Assembly: GCA_944474755.1 (NCBI GenBank)
Contig: OX104119.1
Coordinates: 85,254,896 to 85,318,895, forward strand
From: Limnoperna fortunei
Lineage: Eukaryota > Mollusca > Bivalvia > Mytilida > Modiolidae
Reading direction: 5' to 3'
DNA length: 64,000 bases
The notes under the pieces are model-generated. The model was not told the DNA's origin, searched no databases, and saw only the letters and a list, made by a program, of their open reading frames with translations. A program made the translations under genes and the position numbers. Below are positions 37,921-52,400 of the stretch, piece after piece. Positions within the stretch are counted from its first letter, which is position 1; every line of letters starts with the position of its first letter.

Positions 37921-40900
37921 TACTGTGTGTACTCGGACATAACATGTATTAGGTTGTAGTACTGTGTGTGCTCAGACATAACATGTATTAGGTTGTAGTA
38001 CTGTGTGTACTCGACATAACATGTATTAGTCTGTAGTACTGTGTGTACTCGGACATAACATGTATTAGGTTGTAGTACTGTGTGTACTCAGACATAACGT
38101 GTATTAGATTGTATTACTGTGTGTACTCGGACATAACATGTATTAGGTTGTAGTACTGTGTGTATTCGGACATAACATGTATTAGTTTGTAGTACTGTGT
38201 GTACTCGGACATAACAGGTATTAGGTTGTAGTACTGTGTGTACTCGGGACATAACATGTATTAGGTTGTAGTACTGTGTGTACTCGGACATAACATGTAC
38301 TAGGTTGTAGTACTGTGTGTACTCAGACATAACATGTACTAGATTGTAGTAATGTGTGTACTCGGACATAACATATATTAGGTTGTAGTACTGTGTGTAC
38401 TCGGACATAACATGTATTAGGTTGTAGTACTGTATGTACTTGGACATAACATGAATAAGGTTGTAGTACTGTGTGTACTCGGACATAACATGTACTAGGT
38501 TGTAGTAATGTGTGTACTCGGACATAAGATGTATTAGGTTGTAGTACTGTGTGTACTCGGACATAACCTGTATTAGGTTGTAGTACTGTGTGTACTCGGA
38601 CATAACCTGTATTAGGTTGTAGTACTGTGTGTACTCAGACATAACATGTACTAGGTTGTAGTACTGTGTGTACTCGGACATAACATGTATTAGGTTGTAG
38701 TACTGTGTGTACTCGGACATAACATGTATTAGGTTGTAGTACTGTGTGTACTCAGACATAACATGTATCAGGTTGTAGTACTGTGTGTGCACGGACATAA
38801 CATGTACTAGGTTGTAGTAATGTGTGTACTCGGACATAACATGTATTAGGTTGTAGTAATGTGTGTACTCGGACATAACATGTACTAGGTTGTAGTAATG
38901 TGTGTACTCGGACATAACATGTACCAGGTTGTAGTACTGTGTGTATTCGGACATAACATGTATTAGGTTGTAGTACTGTTTGTACTCGGACAGAACATGT
39001 ATTAGGCTGTAGTACTGTGTGTACTCAGACATAACATGTATTAGGTTGTAGTACTGTGTGTACTCGGACATAACATGTATTAGGTTGTAGTACTGTGTGT
39101 ACTCGGACATAACATGTATTAGGATGTAGTACTGTGTGTATTCGGACATAACATGTATTAGGTTGTAGTACTGTGTGTACTCGGACATAACATGTATTAG
39201 GTTGTAGTACTGTTTGTACTCGGACATAACATGTACTAGGTTGTAGTACTGCATGTACTATGACATAACATGTATTAGGTTGTAGTACTGTGTGTACTCG
39301 GACATAACATGTATTAGGTTGTAGTACTGTGTGTACTCGGACATAACATGTATTAGGTTGTAGTACTGTGTGTACTCGGACATAACATGTATTAGGTTGT
39401 AGTACTGTGTGTACATGGACATAACATGTATTAGGTTGTAGTACTGTGTGTACTCGGACATAACATGTATTAGGTTGTAGTACTGTGTGTACTCGGACAT
39501 AACATGTACTAGGTTGTAGTACTGCATGTACTATGACATAACATGTATTAGGTTGTAGTACTGTGTGTACTCGGACATAACATGTATTAGGTTGTAGTAC
39601 TGTGTGTACTCGGACATAACATGTATTAGGTTGTAGTAATGTGTGTACTCACACATAACATGTATAAGGTTGTAGTACTGTGTGTACTCAGACATAACAT
39701 GTATTAGGTTATAGTACTTTGTGTACTCGGACATAACATGTATTACATTGTAGAACTGTGTGTACTCTAACATAAAATGTATTAGGTTGTAGTACTGTGT
39801 GTACTCGGGCATAACATGTATTAGGTTGTAGTACTGTGTGTACTCGGACATAACGTGTACTAGGTTGTAGTACTGTGTGTACTCGGACATAACATGTATT
39901 AGGTTGTAGTACTGTGTGTACTCGGACATAACCTGTATTAGGTTGTAGTACTATGTGTACTCGGACATAACGTGTACTAGGTTGTAGTACTGTGTGTAGT
40001 CGAACATAACATGTATTAGGCTGTAGTACTGTGTGTACTCGGACATAACATGTACTAGGTTGTAGTACTGTGTGTACTCAGACATAACATGTATTAGATT
40101 GTAGTACTGTTTGCACTCAGACATATCATGTATTAGGTTGTAGTACTGTGTGTACTCAGACATAACATGTATTAGGTTGTAGTACTGTGTGTACTCGGAC
40201 ATAACATGTATTAGGTTGTAGTAATGTGTGTAATCGGACATAACATGTATTAGGTTGTAGTACTGTGTGTACTCGGACATAACATGTATTAGGTTGTAGT
40301 ACTTTGTGTACTCGGACATAACATGTATTAGGTTGTAGTACTTTGTGTACTCGGACATAACATGTATTAGGTTGTAGTACTGTGTGTACTCTGTCATAAC
40401 ATGTATTACGTTGTAGTACTGTGTGTACTCGGACATAACATGTATTAGGTTGTAGTACTGTGTTTACTCGGACATAACATGTACTAGGTTGTAGTACTGT
40501 GTGTACTGGACATAACATGTATTAGGTTGTAGTACTGTGTGTACTCGGACATAACATGTATTAGGTTGTAGTACTGTGTGTACTCGGACATAACATGTAC
40601 TAGGTTGTAGTACTGTGTGTACTGGACATAACATGTATTAGGTTGTAGTACTGTGTGTACTCAGTCATAGCATGTATTAGGTTGTAGTACTGTGTGTACT
40701 CGGACATAACATGTATTAGGTTGTAGTACTGTGTGTACTCGGACATAACATGTACTAGGTTGTAGTACTGTGTGTACTCGGTCATAACATGTATTAGGTT
40801 GTAGTACTGTGTGTACTCAGTCATAACATGTATTTGGTTGTAGTACTGTGTGTACTCGGACATAATATGTATTAGGTTGTAGTACTGTATGTACTCGGAC

Positions 40901-40923
40901 ATAACATGTATTAGTCTGTAGTA
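37921..40923 (+). repeat. 39-bp satellite between inserts 2 and 3
   Basis: Satellite only. After the insert come CTCGACAT, AGTCTGTAG, ACAGGTATT, CTCGGGACAT, CTTGGACATAACATGAATAAGG (near 38,439) and a doubled ACCTGTATT unit (near 38,566 and 38,605). From about 39,631 a fragment of the A-type block (ACTCACACA at 39,647 to GTAGTCGAAC near 39,998) leads to the TACTGGACAT units that precede every insert. Confidence 0.95.
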
Positions 40924-41311
40924 GCGAGCATCGCAGATGCGAGCTATACGGTTACATGCGTGTGTGTAAAAAAAGTCACGTGATCCATATAAACAAATCA
41001 TTTTCAGATGGTAGCAGAGCTATCCGAAGAAAATATTGTAGACGAACGAAAAAATATATAATTTAAAAGTAGACAAAAATAATTTTGACATCGATAAAAT
41101 TAAAGTGTTTATTTTTTAAATTACTACAAAAATGCCAGACAATTTTTTCTCAATCTGAAACGCTGTATTTGAAATTGAGTTTGTGACGTCACCAACACAT
41201 TTGATACGACGTCACGTCATCAATGGAATGTAGAGACACTGTTTAGGGGCTCTGAAGTTATGACATGAACAATGTGCGATGCTCGCATTAAGGCTGCGCC
41301 TACATTCATAT
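40924..41311. mobile_element. 388-bp MITE-like insert, copy 3
   Basis: TA at 40,922-40,923 and 41,312-41,313 flanks the insert. By eye it is identical to copy 2, including the G at offset 148 and the T at offset 337. GTGACGTCAC lies at 41,183-41,192. It lies 3,391 bp after copy 2, and the satellite downstream of the two copies matches at the same 3,391-bp offset as far as about 42,645. Confidence 0.65.
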
Positions 41312-44300
41312 TACTGTGTGTACTCGGACATAACATGTATTAGGTTGTAGTACTGTGTGTACTCAGACATAACATGTATTAGGTTGTAGTACTGTGTGTA
41401 CTCGACATAACATGTATTAGTCTGTAGTACTGTGTGTACTCGGACATAACATGTATTAGGTTGTAGTACTGTGTGTACTCAGACATAACGTGTATTAGAT
41501 TGTAGTACTGTGTGTACTCGGACATAACATGTATTAGGTTGTAGTACTGTGTGTATTCGGACATAACATGTATTAGTTTGTAGTACTGTGTGTACTCGGA
41601 CATAACAGGTATTAGGTTGTAGTACTGTGTGTACTCGGGACATAACATGTATTAGGTTGTAGTACTGTGTGTACTCGGACATAACATGTACTAGGTTGTA
41701 GTACTGTGTGTACTCAGACATAACATGTACTAGATTGTAGTACTGTGTGTACTCGGACATAACATATATTAGGTTGTAGTACTGTGTGTACTCGGACATA
41801 ACATGTATTAGGTTGTAGTACTGTATGTACTTGGACATAACATGAATAAGGTTGTAGTACTGTGTGTACTCGGACATAACATGTACTAGGTTGTAGTAAT
41901 GTGTGTACTCGGACATAAGATGTATTAGGTTGTAGTACTGTGTGTACTCGGACATAACCTGTATTAGGTTGTAGTACTGTGTGTACTCGGACATAACCTG
42001 TATTAGGTTGTAGTACTGTGTGTACTCAGACATAACATGTACTAGGTTGTAGTACTGTGTGTACTCGGACATAACATGTATTAGGTTGTAGTACTGTGTG
42101 TACTCGGACATAACATGTATTAGGTTGTAGTACTGTGTGTACTCAGACATAACATGTATCAGGTTGTAGTACTGTGTGTGCACGGACATAACATGTACTA
42201 GGTTGTAGTAATGTGTGTACTCGGACATAACATGTATTAGGTTGTAGTAATGTGTGTACTCGGACATAACATGTACTAGGTTGTAGTAATGTGTGTACTC
42301 GGACATAACATGTACCAGGTTGTAGTACTGTGTGTATTCGGACATAACATGTATTAGGTTGTAGTACTGTTTGTACTCGGACAGAACATGTATTAGGCTG
42401 TAGTACTGTGTGTACTCAGACATAACATGAATTAGGTTGTAGTACTGTGTGTACTCGGACATAACATGTATTAGGTTGTAGTACTGTGTGTACTCGGACA
42501 TAACATGTATTAGGATGTAGTACTGTGTGTATTCGGACATAACATGTATTAGGTTGTAGTACTGTGTGTACTCGGACATAACATGTATTAGGTTGTAGTA
42601 CTGTTTGTACTCGGACATAACATGTACTAGGTTGTAGTACTGCATGTACTATGACATAACATGTATTAGGTTGTAGTACTGTGTGTACTCGGACATAACA
42701 TGTATTAGGTTGTAGTACTGTGTGTACTCGGACATAACATGTATTAGGTTGTAGTACTGTGTGTACTCGGACATAACATGTATTAGGTTGTAGTACTGTG
42801 TGTACATGGACATAACATGTATTAGGTTGTAGTACTGTGTGTACTCGGACATAACATGTATTAGGTTGTAGTACTGTGTGTACTCGGACATAACATGTAC
42901 TAGGTTGTAGTACTGTGTGTACTCGGACATAACATGTACTAGGTTGTAGTACTGTGTGTACTCGGACATAACATGTACTAGGTTGTAGTAATGTGTGTAC
43001 TCGGACATAACATGTATTAGGTTGTAGTACTGTGTGTACACGGACATAACATGTACTAGGTGGTAGTAGTGTGTGTACTCGGACATAATATGTATTAGGT
43101 TGTAGTACTGTGTGTACACGGACATAACGTGTATTAGGCTGTAGTACTGTGTGTACACAGACATAACATGTACTAGGTTGTAGTACTGTTTGTACACGGA
43201 CATAACATGTACTAGGTTGTAGTACTGTGTGTACTCGGACATAACATGTACTAAGTTGTAGTAATGTGTGTACTCGGACATAATATGTATTAGGTTGTAG
43301 TACTGTGTGTACTCAGACATAACATGTATTAGGTTGTAGTACTGTGTGTACTCGGACATAACATGTATTAGGTTGTAGTAATGTGTCTACTCGGACATAA
43401 CATGTATTAGGTTGTAGTACTGTGTGTACTCGGACATAACATGTATTAGGTTGTAGTACTGTGTGTACTCGGACATAACATGTATAAGGTTGTAGTACTG
43501 TGTGTACTCGGACATAACATGTACTAGGTTGTAGTAATGTGTGTACTCGGACATAACATGTATTAGGTTGTAGTACTGTGTGTACTCGGACATAACATGT
43601 ATTAGGTTGTAGTACTGTGTGTACTCAGACATAACATGTACTAGGTTGTAGTACTGTGTGTACTCAGACATAACATGTATTAGGTTGTAGTACTGTGTGT
43701 ACTCGGACATAACATGTATTAGGTTGTAGTACTGTTTGTACTCGGACATAACATGTATTAGGTTGTTGTACTGTGTGTACTCAGACATAACATCTATTAG
43801 GTTATAGTACTGTGTGTACTCGGACATAACATGTACTAGGTTGTAGTACTGTGTGTACTCGGACATAACATGAATTAGGTTGTAGTACTGTTTGTACTCG
43901 GACATAACATGTATTAGGTTGTAGTACTGTTTGTACTCGTACATAACATGTATTAGGTTGTAGTAATGTGTGTACTCGGACATAACATCTATTAGGTTAT
44001 AGTACTGTGTGTACTCGGACATAACATGTACTAGGTTGTAGTACTGTGTGTACTCAGACATAACATGTATTAGGTTGTATTACTGTGTGTACTCGGACAT
44101 AACATGTATTAGGTTGTAGTACTGTGTGTACTCGGACATAACATGTATTAGGTTGTAGTACTGTGTTTACTCGGACATAACATGTATTAGGTTGTAGTAC
44201 TGTGTGTACTCGGACATAACATGTACTAGGTGGTAGTAATGTGTGTACTCGGACATAACATGTATTAGGTTGTAGTACTGTGTGTAATCGGACATAACAT

Positions 44301-45367
44301 GTATTAGGTTGTAGTACTGTGTGTACTCGGACATAACATGTATTAGGTTGTAGTACTGTGTGTACTCGGACATAGCATGTATTAGGTTGTAGTACTGTGT
44401 GTACTAGGACATAACATGTATCAGGTTGTAGTACTGTGTGTACTCAGACATAACATGTATTAGATTGTAGTACTGTGTGTACTCGGACATAGCATGTATT
44501 AGGTTGTAGTAATGTGTGTACTCGGACATAACATGTATTAGGTTGTAGTACTGTGTGTACTCAGACATAACATGTATTAGGTTGTAGTACTGTGTGTACT
44601 CGGTCATAACATGTATTAGATTGTAGTACTGTGTGTTCTCGGACATAACATGTACCAGGTTGTAGTACTGTGTGTACTCGGTCATAACATGTATTACGTT
44701 GTAGTACTGTGTGTACTAGGACATAACATGTATTACGTTGTAGTACTGTGTGTACTCGGACATAACATGTATTAGGTTGTAGTACTTTGTGTACTCGGAC
44801 ATAACATGTATTAGGTTGTAGTACTGTGTGTACTCTGTCATAACATGTATTACGTTGTAGTACTGTGTGTACTCGGACATAACATGTATTAGGTTGTAGT
44901 ACTGTGTGTACTCGGACATAACATGTACTAGGTTGTAGTACTGTGTGTACTGGACATAACATGTATTAGGTTGTAGTACTGTGTGTACTCGGACATAACA
45001 TGTATTAGGTTGTAGTACTGTGTGTACTCGGACATAACATGTACTATGTTGTAGTACTGTGTGTACTGGACATAACATGTATTAGGTTGTAGTACTGTGT
45101 GTACTCAGTCATAGCATGTATTAGGTTGTAGTACTGTGTGTACTCGGACATAACATGTATTAGGTTGTAGTACTGTGTGTACTCGGACATAACATGTACT
45201 ATGTTGTAGTACTGTGTGTACTCGGTCATAACATGTATTAGGTTGTAGTACTGTGTGTACTCAGTCATAACATGTATTTGGTTGTAGTACTGTGTGTACT
45301 CGGACATAATATGTATTAGGTTGTAGTACTGTATGTACTCGGACATAACATGTATTAGTCTGTAGTA
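41312..45367 (+). repeat. 39-bp satellite between inserts 3 and 4
   Basis: Satellite only. The first ~1.3 kb repeats the sequence after insert 2. From about 42,649 C-type units follow (GTACATGG near 42,803, GGTGGTAGTAGTG near 43,060), then E-type units (ACATCTATT near 43,790 and 43,986). From about 44,400 the CTAGGACAT, CGGTCAT and TACTGGACAT units lead into the next insert. The stretch 42,649-44,330 recurs 4,483 bp downstream. Confidence 0.95.
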
Positions 45368-45755
45368 GCGAGCATCGCAGATGCGAGCTATACGGTTACA
45401 TGCGTGTGTGTAAAAAAAGTCACGTGATCCATATAAACAAATCATTTTCAGATGGTAGCAGAGCTATCCGAAGAAAATATTGTAGACGAACGAAAAAATA
45501 TATAATTTAAAAGTATACAAAAATAATTTTGACATCGATAAAATTAAAGTGTTTATTTTTTAAATTACTACAAAAATGCCAGACAATTTTTTCTCAATCT
45601 GAAACGCTGTATTTGAAATTGAGTTTGTGACGTCACCAACACATTTGATACGACGTCACGTCATCAATGGAATGTAGAGACACTGTTTAGGGGCTCTGAA
45701 GTTACGACATGAACAATGTGCGATGCTCGCATTAAGGCTGCGCCTACATTCATAT
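45368..45755. mobile_element. 388-bp MITE-like insert, copy 4
   Basis: TA at 45,366-45,367 and 45,756-45,757 flanks the insert. It carries T at offset 148 and C at offset 337, so it is the same form as copy 1. GTGACGTCAC lies at 45,627-45,636. Its left satellite flank also resembles that of copy 1 (a GTGTTCTCGG unit near 44,634, as near 31,928). Its right flank resembles copies 2 and 3 (CTTGGACATAACATGAATAAGG near 46,274 and a doubled ACCTGTATT unit). Confidence 0.65.
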
Positions 45756-48700
45756 TACTGTGTGTACTCGGACATAACATGTATTAGGTTGTAGTACTGT
45801 GTGTACTCAGACATAACATGTATTAGGTTGTAGTACTGTGTGTACTCGACATAACATGTATTAGTCTGTAGTACTGTGTGTACTCGGACATAACATGTAT
45901 TAGGTTGTAGTACTGTGTGTACTCAGACATAACGTGTATTAGATTGTAGTACTGTGTGTACTCGGACATAACATGTATTAGGTTGTAGTACTGTGTGTAT
46001 TCGGACATAACATGTATTAGTTTGTAGTACTGTGTGTACTCGGACATAACAGGTATTAGGTTGTAGTACTGTGTGTACTCGGGACATAACATGTATTAGG
46101 TTGTAGTACTGTGTGTACTCGGACATAACATGTACTAGGTTGTAGTACTGAGTGTACTCAGACATAACATGTACTAGATTGTAGTAATGTGTGTACTCGG
46201 ACATAACATATATTAGGTTGTAGTACTGTGTGTACTCGGACATAACATGTATTAGGTTGTAGTACTGTATGTACTTGGACATAACATGAATAAGGTTGTA
46301 GTACTGTGTGTACTCGGACATAACATGTACTAGGTTGTAGTAATGTGTGTACTCGGACATAAGATGTATTAGGTTGTAGTACTGTGTGTACTCGGACATA
46401 ACCTGTATTAGGTTGTAGTACTGTGTGTACTCGGACATAACCTGTATTAGGTTGTAGTACTGTGTGTACTCAGACATAACATGTACTAGGTTGTAGTACT
46501 GTGTGTACTCGGACATAACATGTATTAGGTTGTAGTACTGTGTGTACTCGGACATAACATGTATTAGGTTGTAGTACTGTGTGTACTCAGACATAACATG
46601 TATCAGGTTGTAGTACTGTGTGTGCACGGACATAACATGTACTAGGTTGTAGTAATGTGTGTACTCGGACATAACATGTATTAGGTTGTAGTAATGTGTG
46701 TACTCGGACATAACATGTACTAGGTTGTAGTAATGTGTGTACTCGGACATAACATGTACCAGGTTGTAGTACTGTGTGTATTCGGACATAACATGTATTA
46801 GGTTGTAGTACTGTTTGTACTCGTACACAACATGTATTAGGCTGTAGTAATGTGTGTACTCAGACATAACATGTATTAGGTTGTATTACTGTGTGTACTT
46901 GGACATAACATGTATTAGGTTGTAGTACTGTGTGTACTCGGACATAACATGTATTAGGTTGTAGTACTGTGTGTACTCAGACATAACATGTATTAGGATG
47001 TAGTACTGTGTGTATTCGGACATAACATGTATTAGGTTGTAGTACTGTGTGTACTCGGACATAACATGTATTAGGTTGTAGTACTGTTTGTACTCGGACA
47101 TAACATGTACTAGGTTGTAGTACTGCATGTACTATGACATAACATGTATTAGGTTGTAGTACTGTGTGTACTCGGACATAACATGTATTAGGTTGTAGTA
47201 CTGTGTGTACTCGGACATAACATGTATTAGGTTGTAGTACTGTGTGTACTCGGACATAACATGTATTAGGTTGTAGTACTGTGTGTACATGGACATAACA
47301 TGTATTAGGTTGTAGTACTGTGTGTACTCGGACATAACATGTATTAGGTTGTAGTACTGTGTGTACTCGGACATAACATGTACTAGGTTGTAGTACTGTG
47401 TGTACTCGGACATAACATGTACTAGGTTGTAGTACTGTGTGTACTCGGAAATAACATGTACTAGGTTGTAGTAATGTGTGTACTCGGACATAACATGTAT
47501 TAGGTTGTAGTACTGTGTGTACACGGACATAACGTGTACTAGGTGGTAGTAGTGTGTGTACTCGGACATAATATGTATTAGGTTGTAGTACTGTGTGTAC
47601 ACGGACATAACGTGTATTAGGCTGTAGTACTGTGTGTACACAGACATAACATGTACTAGGTTGTAGTACTGTTTGTACACGGACATAACATGTACTAGGT
47701 TGTAGTACTGTGTGTACTCGGACATAACATGTACTAAGTTGTAGTAATGTGTGTACTCGGACATAATATGTATTAGGTTGTAGTACTGTGTGTACTCAGA
47801 CATAACATGTATTAGGTTGTAGTACTGTGTGTACTCGGACATAACATGTATTAGGTTGTAGTAATGTGTCTACTCGGACATAACATGTATTAGGTTGTAG
47901 TACTGTGTGTACTCGGACATAACATGTATTGGGTTGTAGTACTGTGTGTACTCGGACATAACATGTATAAGGTTGTAGTACTGTGTGTACTCGGACATAA
48001 CATGTACTAGGTTGTAGTAATGTGTGTACTCGGACATAACATGTATTAGGTTGTAGTACTGTGTGTACTCGGACATAACATGTATTAGGTTGTAGTACTG
48101 TGTGTACTCAGACATAACATGTACTAGGTTGTAGTACTGTGTGTACTCAGACATAACATGTATTAGGTTGTAGTACTGTGTGTACTCGGACATAACATGT
48201 ATTAGGTTGTAGTACTGTTTGTACTCGGACATAACATGTATTAGGTTGTAGTACTGTGTGTACTCAGACATAACATCTATTAGGTTATAGTACTGTGTGT
48301 ACTCGGACATAACATGTACTAGGTTGTAGTACTGTGTGTACTCGGACATAACATGAATTAGGTTGTAGTACTGTTTGTACTCGGACATAACATGTATTAG
48401 GTTGTAGTACTGTTTGTACTCGTACATAACATGTATTAGGTTGTAGTAATGTGTGTACTCGGACATAACATCTATTAGGTTATAGTACTGTGTGTACTCG
48501 GACATAACATGTACTAGGTTGTAGTACTGTGTGTACTCAGACATAACATGTATTAGGTTGTATTACTGTGTGTACTCGGACATAACATGTATTAGGTTGT
48601 AGTACTGTGTGTACTCGGACATAACATGTATTAGGTTGTAGTACTGTGTTTACTCGGACATAACATGTATTAGGTTGTAGTACTGTGTGTACTCGGACAT

Positions 48701-49430
48701 AACATGTACTAGGTGGTAGTAATGTGTGTACTCGGACATAACATGTATTAGGTTGTAGTACTGTGTGTAATCGGACATAACATGTATTAGGTTGTAGTAC
48801 TGTGTGTACTCGGACATAACATGTATTAGGTTGTAGTACTGTGTGTACTCGGACATAACATGTATTAGGTTGTAGTACTGTGTGTACTCAGACATAACAT
48901 GTATTAGGTTGTAGTACTGTGTGTACACGGACATAACATGTACTAGGTTGTAGTAATGTGTGTACTCGGACATAACATGTATTAGGTTGTAGTAATGTGT
49001 GTACTCGGACATAACATGTACTAGGTTGTAGTAATGTGTGTACTCGGACATAACATGTACTAGGTTGTAGTACTGTGTGTATTCGGACATAACATGTATT
49101 AGGTTGTAGTACTGTTTGTACTCGGACACAACATGTATTAGGCTGTAGTACTGTGTGTACTCAGACATAACATGTATTAGGTTGTATTACTGTGTGTACT
49201 CGGACATAACATGTATTAGGTTGTAGTACTGTGTGTACTCGGACATTACATTTATTAGGTTGTAGTACTGTGTTTACTCGGACATAACATGTATTAGGTT
49301 GTAGTACTGTGTGTATTCGGACATAACATGTATTAGGTTGTAGTACTGTGTGTACTCGGACATAACATGTATTAGGTTGTAGTACTGTTTGTACTCGGAC
49401 ATAACATGTACTAGGTTGTAGTACTGTGTG
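45756..49430 (+). repeat. 39-bp satellite after insert 4
   Basis: Satellite only. It repeats the order seen after inserts 2 and 3 and then the 42,649-44,330 segment (as 47,132-48,820, offset 4,483 bp). Beyond 48,820 the two diverge: this copy goes on to GTACACGG, GTAGTAATG and CGGACACAAC (near 49,124) units instead of the CTAGGACAT units that precede insert 4. No gene is seen. Confidence 0.95.
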
Positions 49431-52400
49431 TTCTATGACATAACATGTATTAGGTTGTAGTACTGTATGTACTCGGACATACCATTTATTAGGTTGTAGT
49501 ACTGTGTGTACTCGGACATAACATGTATTAGGTTGTAGTACTGTGTTTACTCGGACATAACATGTATTAGGTTGTAGTACTGTGTGTACTCAGACATAAC
49601 ATGTATTAGGTTGTAGTACTGTGTGTACTCGGACATAACATGTACTAGGTTGTAGTACTGTGTGTACTCGGACATAACATGTACTAGGTTGTAGTACTGT
49701 GTGTATTCGGACATAACATGTATTAGGTTGTAGTACTGTGTGTACTCGGACATAACATGTATTAAGTTGTAGTACTGTGTGTACTATGACATCACATGTA
49801 TTAGGTTGTAGTGCTGTGTGTACTCGGACATAACATATATTAGGTTGTAGTACTGTGTGTACTCAGACATAACATGTATTAGGTTGTAGTACTGTGTGTA
49901 TTCGGACATAACATGTATTAGGTTGTAGTACTGTGTGTACTCGGACATAACATGTATTAGGTTGTAGTACTGTGTGTACTCGGACATAACATGTATTAGG
50001 TTGTAGTACTGTGTGTACTCGGACATAACATGTATTAGGTTGTAGTACTGTGTGTACTCGGACATAACATGTATTAGGTTTTAGTACTGTGTGTACTCGG
50101 ACATAACATGTATTAGGTTGTAGTACTGTGTGTACTCGGACATAACATGTATTAGGTTGTAGTACTGTGTGTACTCGGACATAACATGTATTAGGTTGTA
50201 GTACTGTGTGTACTCGGACATAACATGTATTAGGTTGTAGTACTGTGTGTATTCGGACATAACATGTATAAGGTTGTAGTACTGTGTGTACTCGGACATA
50301 ACATGTACTAGGTTGTAGTACTGTGTGTACTCGGACATAACATGTATTAGGTTGTAGTACTGTGTGTACCCGCACATAACATGTACTAGGTTGTAGTACT
50401 GTGTGTACTCGGACATAACATGTATTAGGTTGTAGTACTGTGTGTACTCGGACATAACATGTATTAGGTTGTAGTACTGTGTGTACTCAGACATAACATC
50501 TATTAGGTTGTAGTACTATGTGTACTCGGAGATAACATGTATGAGGTTGTAGTACTGTGTGTACCCAGACATAACATGTACTAGGTTGTAGTACTGTGTG
50601 TACTCGGACATAACATGTATTAAGTTGTAGTACTGTGTGTACTCGGACATAACATGTATAAGGTTGTAGTACTGTGTGTACTCGGACAAAACATGTATAA
50701 GGTTGTAGTACTGTGTGTACTCTAAGATAACATGTATTAGGTTGTAGTACTGTGTGTACTCAGACATAAAATGTATTATATTGTAGTAATGTGTGTACGC
50801 ACACATAACATGTATTAGGTTGTAGTACTGTGTGTACTCGGACATAACATGCATTAGATTGTAGTTATGTGTGTACTCAGACATAACATGTATTAGGTTG
50901 TAGTACTGTGTATACTCGGACATAACATGCATTAGGTTGTAGTACTGTGTGTACTCAGACATAACATGTATTAGGTTGTAGTACTGTGTGTACTCGGACA
51001 TAACATGTATAAGATTGTAGTACTGTGTGTACTCGGACATAACATGCATTAGATTGTAGTAATGTGTGTACTCACACATAACATGTATAAGGTTGTAGTA
51101 CTGTGTGTACTCAGACATAACATGTATTAGGTTATAGTACTTTGTGTACTCGGACATAACATGTATTACATTGTAGAACTGTGTGTACTCTAACATAAAA
51201 TGCATTAGGTTGTAGTACTGTGTGTACTCGGGCATAACATGTATTAGGTTGTAGTACTGTGTGTACTCGGACATAACGTGTACTAGGTTGTAGTACTGTG
51301 TGTACTCGGACATAACATGTATTAGGTTGTAGTACTGTGTTTACTCGGACATAACATGTACTAGGTTGTAGTACTGTGTGTACTCAGACATAACCTGTAT
51401 TAGGTTGTAGTACTATGTGTACTCGGACATAACGTGTACTAGGTTGTAGTACTGTGTGTAGTCGAACATAACATGTATTAGGCTGTAGTACTGTGTGTAC
51501 TCGGACATAACATGTACTAGATTGTAGTACTGTGTGTACTCAGACATAACATGTATTAGATTGTAGTACTGTGTGCACTCAGACATAACATGTATTAGGT
51601 TGTAGTACTGTGTGTACTCAGACATAACATGTATTAGGTTGTAGTACTGTGTGTACTCGGACATAACATGTATTAGGTTGTAGTTATGTGTGTACTCAGA
51701 CATATCATGTATTAGGTTGTAGTACTGTGTGTACTCGGACATAACATGTATTAGGTTGTTGTACTGTGTGTACCCGAACATAACATGTATTAGGTTGTTG
51801 TACTGTGTGTACTCGGACATAACATGTATTAGGTTGTAGTACTGTGTGTACTCAGACATAACATGTATTAGATTGTAGTACTGTGTGTACTCGGACATAG
51901 CATGTATTAGGTTGTAGTACTGTGTGTACTAGGACATAACATGTATCAGGTTGTAGTACTGTGTGTACTCAGACATAACATGTATTAGATTGTAGTACTG
52001 TGTGTACTCGGACATAGCATGTATTAGGTTGTAGTAATGTGTGTACTCGGACATAACATGTATTAGGTTGTAGTACTGTGTGTATTCGGACATAACATGT
52101 ATTAGGTTGTAGTACTGTTTGTACTCGGACACAACATGTATTAGGCTGTAGTACTGTGTGTACTCAGACATAACATGTATTAGGTTGTATTACTGTGTGT
52201 ACTCGGACATAACATGTATTAGGTTGTAGTACTGTGTGTACTCGGACATAACATGTATTAGGTTGTAGTACTGTGTGTACTCGGACATAACATGTATTAG
52301 GATGTAGTACTGTGTGTATTCGGACATAACATGTATTAGGTTGTAGTACTGTGTGTACTCGGACATAACATGTATTAGGTTGTAGTACTGTTTGTACTCG

